Assembly: GCA_021777635.1 (NCBI GenBank)
Contig: JAJYDI010000073.1
Coordinates: 1-9,932, forward strand
Length of the DNA: 9,932 bases
Source: Pseudomonadota bacterium
Lineage (GTDB): Bacteria; Pseudomonadota; Gammaproteobacteria; Xanthomonadales; Rhodanobacteraceae
Direction: 5' to 3'
Below are positions 7,501 through 9,932 of the stretch, one piece after another (position 1 is the stretch's first letter; every line of letters begins with the position of its first letter). The notes beneath the pieces are model-generated. The model worked only from the letters and a program-made list of their open reading frames with translations, searched no databases and was not told the origin of the DNA. The position numbers were made by a program, and so were the translations under genes.

Positions 7501-7896
7501 ATGAGCGAGATTCCGGGCGACCTCAAATTCATGAAGTCCCACGAGTGGGCCCGCGTCGAAGACGACGGCCTGATCCGCGTCGGCATTTCCGATCACGCCC
7601 AGGGCCTGCTCGGCGATCTCGTCTACGTCGAGCTGCCCACCGTGGGCGACAGCGTGCAGGCCGGCAACGCGTGCGCGGTGGTCGAGTCGGTCAAGGCGGC
7701 GTCGGACGTCTACGCGCCGGTGTCCGGCGAGGTGGTCGAAGTCAACGCGGCGCTCGGCGACAAGCCCGAGACGATCAACGAGGATGCCTACGGCGAGGGC
7801 TGGATCTTCGCCGTGCGGCCGTCCAACAAGGACGAGCTTGAGGATCTGCTCGACCCCGACGCCTACGCCGAACTGCTCGACAGCGAAGAGCACTAG
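7501..7896 (+). CDS. gcvH: Glycine cleavage system H protein (lipoyl carrier)
   Basis: A 131-aa lipoyl-carrier protein (E. coli: 129) that shuttles the aminomethyl intermediate from the P-protein to the T-protein and is then re-oxidised by the L-protein. The lipoylated residue is Lys65 in the hallmark [19 protein letters not shown] (60-78). Other family blocks are [17 protein letters not shown] (14-30), [13 protein letters not shown] (38-50), and [17 protein letters not shown] near the C-terminus. AGGA at 7489-7492 is a good ribosome binding site 8 nt before the ATG. It follows gcvT by 76 nt with its own -10-like box, and is followed by a 274-nt spacer containing a terminator-like hairpin before gcvPA. 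Confidence 0.97.
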   Translation: MSEIPGDLKFMKSHEWARVEDDGLIRVGISDHAQGLLGDLVYVELPTVGDSVQAGNACAVVESVKAASDVYAPVSGEVVEVNAALGDKPETINEDAYGEGWIFAVRPSNKDELEDLLDPDAYAELLDSEEH

Positions 7897-7924
7897 ACGC
7901 AGGGCGCCGGGAGTGGGGAGAGCA

Positions 7925-7968
7925 GGCGGGCATCCGCAGCGAAGCGAAAGAGCGGGGCGCTGCCCGCC
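7925..7968. repeat. Imperfect long inverted repeat after gcvH
   Basis: GGCGGGCA (7925-7932) and TGCCCGCC (7961-7968) are a perfect 8-bp inverted repeat around 28 nt. An alternative fold pairs GCAGCG (7936-7941) with CGCTGC (7958-7963), so two mutually exclusive stems exist. It starts 28 nt after the gcvH stop. It could be a dispersed REP-like element or a processing hairpin for gcvH mRNA. Confidence 0.4.
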
Positions 7969-8069
7969 CACGAACGCCACGCCAGGGAAGATGTGGCCGG
8001 GGGCGCCGGCGCATGGAGGTCTGCTGCCGATGGCCCTCGTCCCGCGCCCGTTGCTGGCCAGAGCCTTCG

Positions 8070-8102
8070 GGCTGTGCCCTCAGGATCACAGCTAGCTTTT
8101 TT
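8070..8102 (+). terminator. Candidate intrinsic terminator between gcvH and gcvPA
   Basis: GCTGTG (8071-8076) pairs with CACAGC (8087-8092) around a 10-nt loop, extendable by one G-U pair (8070/8093), and a run of six T (8097-8102) follows 3-4 nt later. This is the only hairpin-plus-T-run seen in the window. It would separate gcvT-gcvH transcription from gcvPA. The loop is long and the stem short, so efficiency may be partial. Confidence 0.5.
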
Positions 8103-8152
8103 CTGTTCCTTGCCGCCAGCTCCCGCCCCCTCACTTCCCCTTCCCGCTCCTC
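8096..8152 (+). promoter_or_regulatory. Pyrimidine-rich, G-poor leader of gcvPA
   Basis: Forty-nine of 57 bases are C or T, with only six G, in otherwise strand-balanced GC-rich DNA. It lies just before gcvPA, whose ATG lacks any Shine-Dalgarno. A C-rich, G-poor RNA is the composition known for Rho-binding (rut) sites and for S1-assisted translation starts; either role is inference. No clear promoter was found inside it. Confidence 0.4.
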
Positions 8153-8170
8153 ACTAACGACTGCCGCCCC

Positions 8171-9526
8171 ATGCCGTTCATTCCGCACACCGAAGCCGAC
8201 GTCCGCGCGATGCTCAAGACCATCGGCGTCGCCGACATCGAGGACCTGTTCGACGAGATTCCCGCGACCCTGCGCATCGATGCGCTCAGACAGGTGCCGC
8301 CGGGCCTGTCGGAGATGGACGCCACGCGGCTGATGCGGGAACGCGCGGCGCGGGATGGCACGCCGCTCAATTTCGCCGGTGCCGGCGCCTACGAGCACCA
8401 CATCCCGGCTGCGGTTTGGCCGATCGTCACCCGCGGCGAGTTCTACTCGGCCTATACGCCTTACCAGGCCGAGGCAAGCCAGGGCACGCTGCAGCTGATC
8501 TACGAATACCAGACGATGATGACGCGGCTGACCGGGCTCGACGTCAGCAATGCCTCGCTGTATGACGGTGCGACCGCGGTCGCCGAGGCCGTGCTGATGG
8601 CCGAGCGCTGCGCCAGGAAGGGTCCGCGCCGTGTGCTGGTGCCCGACAGCGTGCATCCGGCCTACCGCAAGACGCTGCGGACCATCGTCGGCCTGCAGGG
8701 TATCGAGGTGATCGAACTCGAGGTCGCCGCGCGCGGGGGCGCGCTCGATCCGGCGTGGCTGAAGGCGCAGGATTTCGGCGCTTTCACCGCGCTGGTGATC
8801 CCGCAGCCCAACTTCTTCGGCGTGCTCGAGGACGTCGATGCGCTGACCGACTGGGCCCATGCGCTCGGCGCGCTGGTGATCGCGGTGGTCAATCCGCTGG
8901 CGCTGGCGGTGCTAAAGGCGCCCGGTCAGTGGGGGACGACCGGTGCCGACATCGCTTGCGGCGACGGCCAGCCGCTCGGTGTGCCGCTGAGTTCCGGCGG
9001 CCCCTACTTCGGCATCCTCGCCTGCAAGCAGGAGTTCGTGCGCCAGATGCCCGGGCGCATTGTCGGGCGCACCACCGACGTCGACGGGCGCGCAGGCTTC
9101 GCGCTCACCCTGCAGGCGCGCGAGCAGCATATCCGGCGTGCCAAGGCCACCTCCAATATCTGCACCAACCAGGGTCTGCTGGTCACCGCGGCGACCATCC
9201 ACATGGCGCTGCTGGGGCCGCAGGGACTGCAGCGCGTCGCCGCGCATTCGATGCGCAACACCCGCGCGTTGCGCGACCGCCTGATCGCGATCCCCGGTGT
9301 GCGCGTGCTGTTCACGCGCCCGTTCTTCCACGAGCTGGCGCTGCTGTTTGCACAGCCGGCAAGCGCGATCATCGAGCGCCTCGCACGCGACAACATCATC
9401 GCCGGCGTCGCGCTCGGCGAAGACTATCCGCAACTCGGCGATGCGCTGCTGGTTTGCGCAACCGAGACCAAAACGGCTGCCGACCTTGACCGTTTTGCCG
9501 CCGCGCTGACCATCGCGGCGAACTGA
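8171..9526 (+). CDS. gcvPA: Glycine dehydrogenase (decarboxylating), alpha subunit GcvPA
   Basis: A 451-aa protein, the N-terminal half of a split P-protein. With GcvPB it decarboxylates glycine using pyridoxal phosphate and loads the aminomethyl group on lipoyl-GcvH. Family blocks: [13 protein letters not shown] (3-15), [19 protein letters not shown] (90-108), [14 protein letters not shown] (127-140), [11 protein letters not shown] (211-221), [18 protein letters not shown] (264-281), and [18 protein letters not shown] (312-329). The length matches the usual 440-450 aa of stand-alone alpha subunits, and a normal C-terminus ends at TGA, so this is a genuine split form, not a truncated 950-aa gcvP. 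The PLP-binding lysine is carried by GcvPB, which is not in the remaining 406 nt. The ATG at 8171 matches known N-termini, but no Shine-Dalgarno is visible. Confidence 0.96.
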   Translation: MPFIPHTEADVRAMLKTIGVADIEDLFDEIPATLRIDALRQVPPGLSEMDATRLMRERAARDGTPLNFAGAGAYEHHIPAAVWPIVTRGEFYSAYTPYQAEASQGTLQLIYEYQTMMTRLTGLDVSNASLYDGATAVAEAVLMAERCARKGPRRVLVPDSVHPAYRKTLRTIVGLQGIEVIELEVAARGGALDPAWLKAQDFGAFTALVIPQPNFFGVLEDVDALTDWAHALGALVIAVVNPLALAVLKAPGQWGTTGADIACGDGQPLGVPLSSGGPYFGILACKQEFVRQMPGRIVGRTTDVDGRAGFALTLQAREQHIRRAKATSNICTNQGLLVTAATIHMALLGPQGLQRVAAHSMRNTRALRDRLIAIPGVRVLFTRPFFHELALLFAQPASAIIERLARDNIIAGVALGEDYPQLGDALLVCATETKTAADLDRFAAALTIAAN

Positions 9527-9544
9527 TCCCCGACGCCTCCCGGC

Positions 9545-9578
9545 GGCCCGGAGCGGATCCGTCGGGCGCTCCGAGGCC
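9545..9578 (+). terminator. Strong hairpin 18 nt after gcvPA
   Basis: GGCCCGGAGCG (9545-9555) pairs with CGCTCCG (9567-9573) plus GGCC (9575-9578), an 11-bp stem with one bulged A and an 11-nt loop. It sits where a gcvPB gene would start if the two halves were an operon. No T-run follows, so it may stabilise the 3' end or assist Rho-independent termination only weakly. Confidence 0.5.
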
Positions 9579-9687
9579 AGGCCGGCCCCGGGTCGAGGTG
9601 CGCTCGCATCGCCTTTCCGCGATCGCCTGCGGATGCCCCGGATCGCTTGTGCCGCAAGGCTTTCGGCGATTCGTGTCCGGTGAAAGT

Positions 9688-9719
9688 AAATGGACATAAA
9701 GACGTATAGACGTCCATTT
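9688..9719. promoter_or_regulatory. Operator-like element: phased GACRT repeats inside an 8-bp inverted repeat
   Basis: AAATGGAC (9688-9695) and GTCCATTT (9712-9719) are a perfect inverted repeat. Inside, GACAT (9693), GACGT (9701) and GACGT (9709) recur at an exact 8-nt period; the last two read as adjacent octamers AGACGTAT and AGACGTCC. This resembles tandem met boxes (consensus AGACGTCT) bound by MetJ in enterobacteria. Whether this organism has such a regulator is unknown. A -35-like TTGACT (9718-9723) overlaps the right edge. Confidence 0.5.
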
Positions 9720-9811
9720 GACTAAATCGGAAGTCGATCCGGAAAGGCGGCCGGGCTGTCGCGCCATCGTGGTCGCCGACGATCCCCCGGTGAATCGCCG
9801 CACAATATCCA

Positions 9812-9840
9812 TTGACACGTGTGAAAGACCGGAATAGCTT
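9812..9840 (+). promoter_or_regulatory. Promoter-like pair with a palindrome over the -35
   Basis: A perfect TTGACA (9812-9817) is followed after 17 nt by TAGCTT (9835-9840), a weak -10. ACACGTGT (9815-9822) is a perfect palindrome overlapping the -35; counting the outer TT/AA, 12 of 14 bases at 9812-9825 are symmetric. A bound repressor would block RNA polymerase. Transcription would start near 9847, about 25 nt before the last gene. Confidence 0.45.
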
Positions 9841-9871
9841 TTGCGCCCGAAAGCGCGCGATATAAAAAATC

Positions 9872-9932
9872 ATGGCGGCCAATCGATTCATCGATCCCTA
9901 CATCGAGCACGGCAGCAAGGCGGGTGCGGTCC
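9872..9932 (+). CDS. Start of an unidentified gene, cut by the window end
   Basis: An open frame begins with ATG at 9872 and runs off the window: 20 codons, starting MAANRFIDPYIEHGSKAGAV. It is too short to assign a family, and I do not recognise it. In support of it being real, third codon positions are mostly G or C as in the neighbouring genes, an in-frame TAA at 9863-9865 makes this ATG the first possible start, and promoter-like sequence lies just upstream. Against it, no Shine-Dalgarno is visible. TATAAA at 9861-9866 could act as a -10 that would start transcription at or beside the ATG, giving a leaderless mRNA, but its -35 is poor. Confidence 0.45.
   Translation, partial: MAANRFIDPYIEHGSKAGAV

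Larger units (their letters stand above)
9527..9871. other. Non-coding stretch between gcvPA and the last partial gene
   Basis: No convincing protein-coding frame is seen in these 345 nt. In order it holds a strong hairpin after gcvPA (9545-9578), a GC-rich segment, an AT-rich operator-like element (9688-9719), a segment with small GC hairpins such as ATCGT/ACGAT near 9767-9784, and a promoter-like region (9812-9866). Its length and density of symmetric elements suggest a regulatory region for the gene beginning at 9872. Confidence 0.55.

Noticed and set aside
8013..8333. Plus-strand open frame beginning in the gcvH-gcvPA spacer (MEVCCRWPSS...)
   Set aside because: It overlaps the gcvPA N-terminus in another frame, and its Ser/Pro/Leu-rich sequence reflects the pyrimidine-rich leader.
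8171..9526. gcvPA as a truncated or frameshifted full-length gcvP
   Set aside because: The length and C-terminus match stand-alone alpha subunits, and no beta-subunit sequence was recognised in any frame downstream.

Overview
The window is GC-rich chromosomal DNA with housekeeping-type genes, most likely from a gammaproteobacterium of the Xanthomonadales type. This placement is an inference from GC content, the type-A RNase P RNA and the character of the proteins; no rRNA or taxon-specific marker is present. I see no prophage, transposase, CRISPR array, tRNA or obvious island boundary.

Layout. (1) Positions 1-276 hold the 3' two-thirds or more of the RNase P RNA gene (rnpB, plus strand; its 5' end lies off the window), followed by a strong GC hairpin. 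(2) 483-1130 (+) is an AlkB-family 2-oxoglutarate/Fe(II) dioxygenase. (3) 1218-2555 (+) is an Amt-type ammonium channel with a signal peptide and all key pore residues; no glnK is next to it. (4) 6202 down to 2679 (minus strand) is a tightly packed four-gene lipid-transport operon: STAS-MlaE permease fusion, MlaF-type ATPase, MlaD-type MCE protein and a PqiC-type lipoprotein. Successive junctions are a GTGA overlap, a 1-nt gap and an ATGA overlap. (5) 6339-9526 (+) is a glycine cleavage cluster: gcvT, gcvH and gcvPA, the alpha half of a split P-protein. The beta half (gcvPB) does not follow. (6) 9527-9871 is a 345-nt non-coding stretch with a hairpin just after gcvPA, an AT-rich operator-like element of three phased 8-nt repeats, a promoter-like pair with a palindrome over its -35, and then the start of an unidentified gene cut by the window end.

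How the genes work together. The permease, ATPase, MCE protein and lipoprotein should form one envelope lipid transporter: the ATPase and permease in the inner membrane, the MCE ring and helical part crossing the periplasm, and the lipoprotein at the outer membrane. GcvT, GcvH and GcvPA belong to the glycine cleavage system, which turns glycine into CO2, NH3 and 5,10-methylene-tetrahydrofolate, but each appears to have its own control signals. gcvT and gcvH each have a -10-like box 28-30 nt before the ATG, and a terminator-like hairpin with T6 lies between gcvH and gcvPA.

No new multi-gene system is evident. The parts most worth a second look are non-coding: the phased repeat element at 9688-9719, the gcvH-gcvPA spacer, and the pyrimidine-rich leader of gcvPA. 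The absence of gcvPB downstream is also notable.
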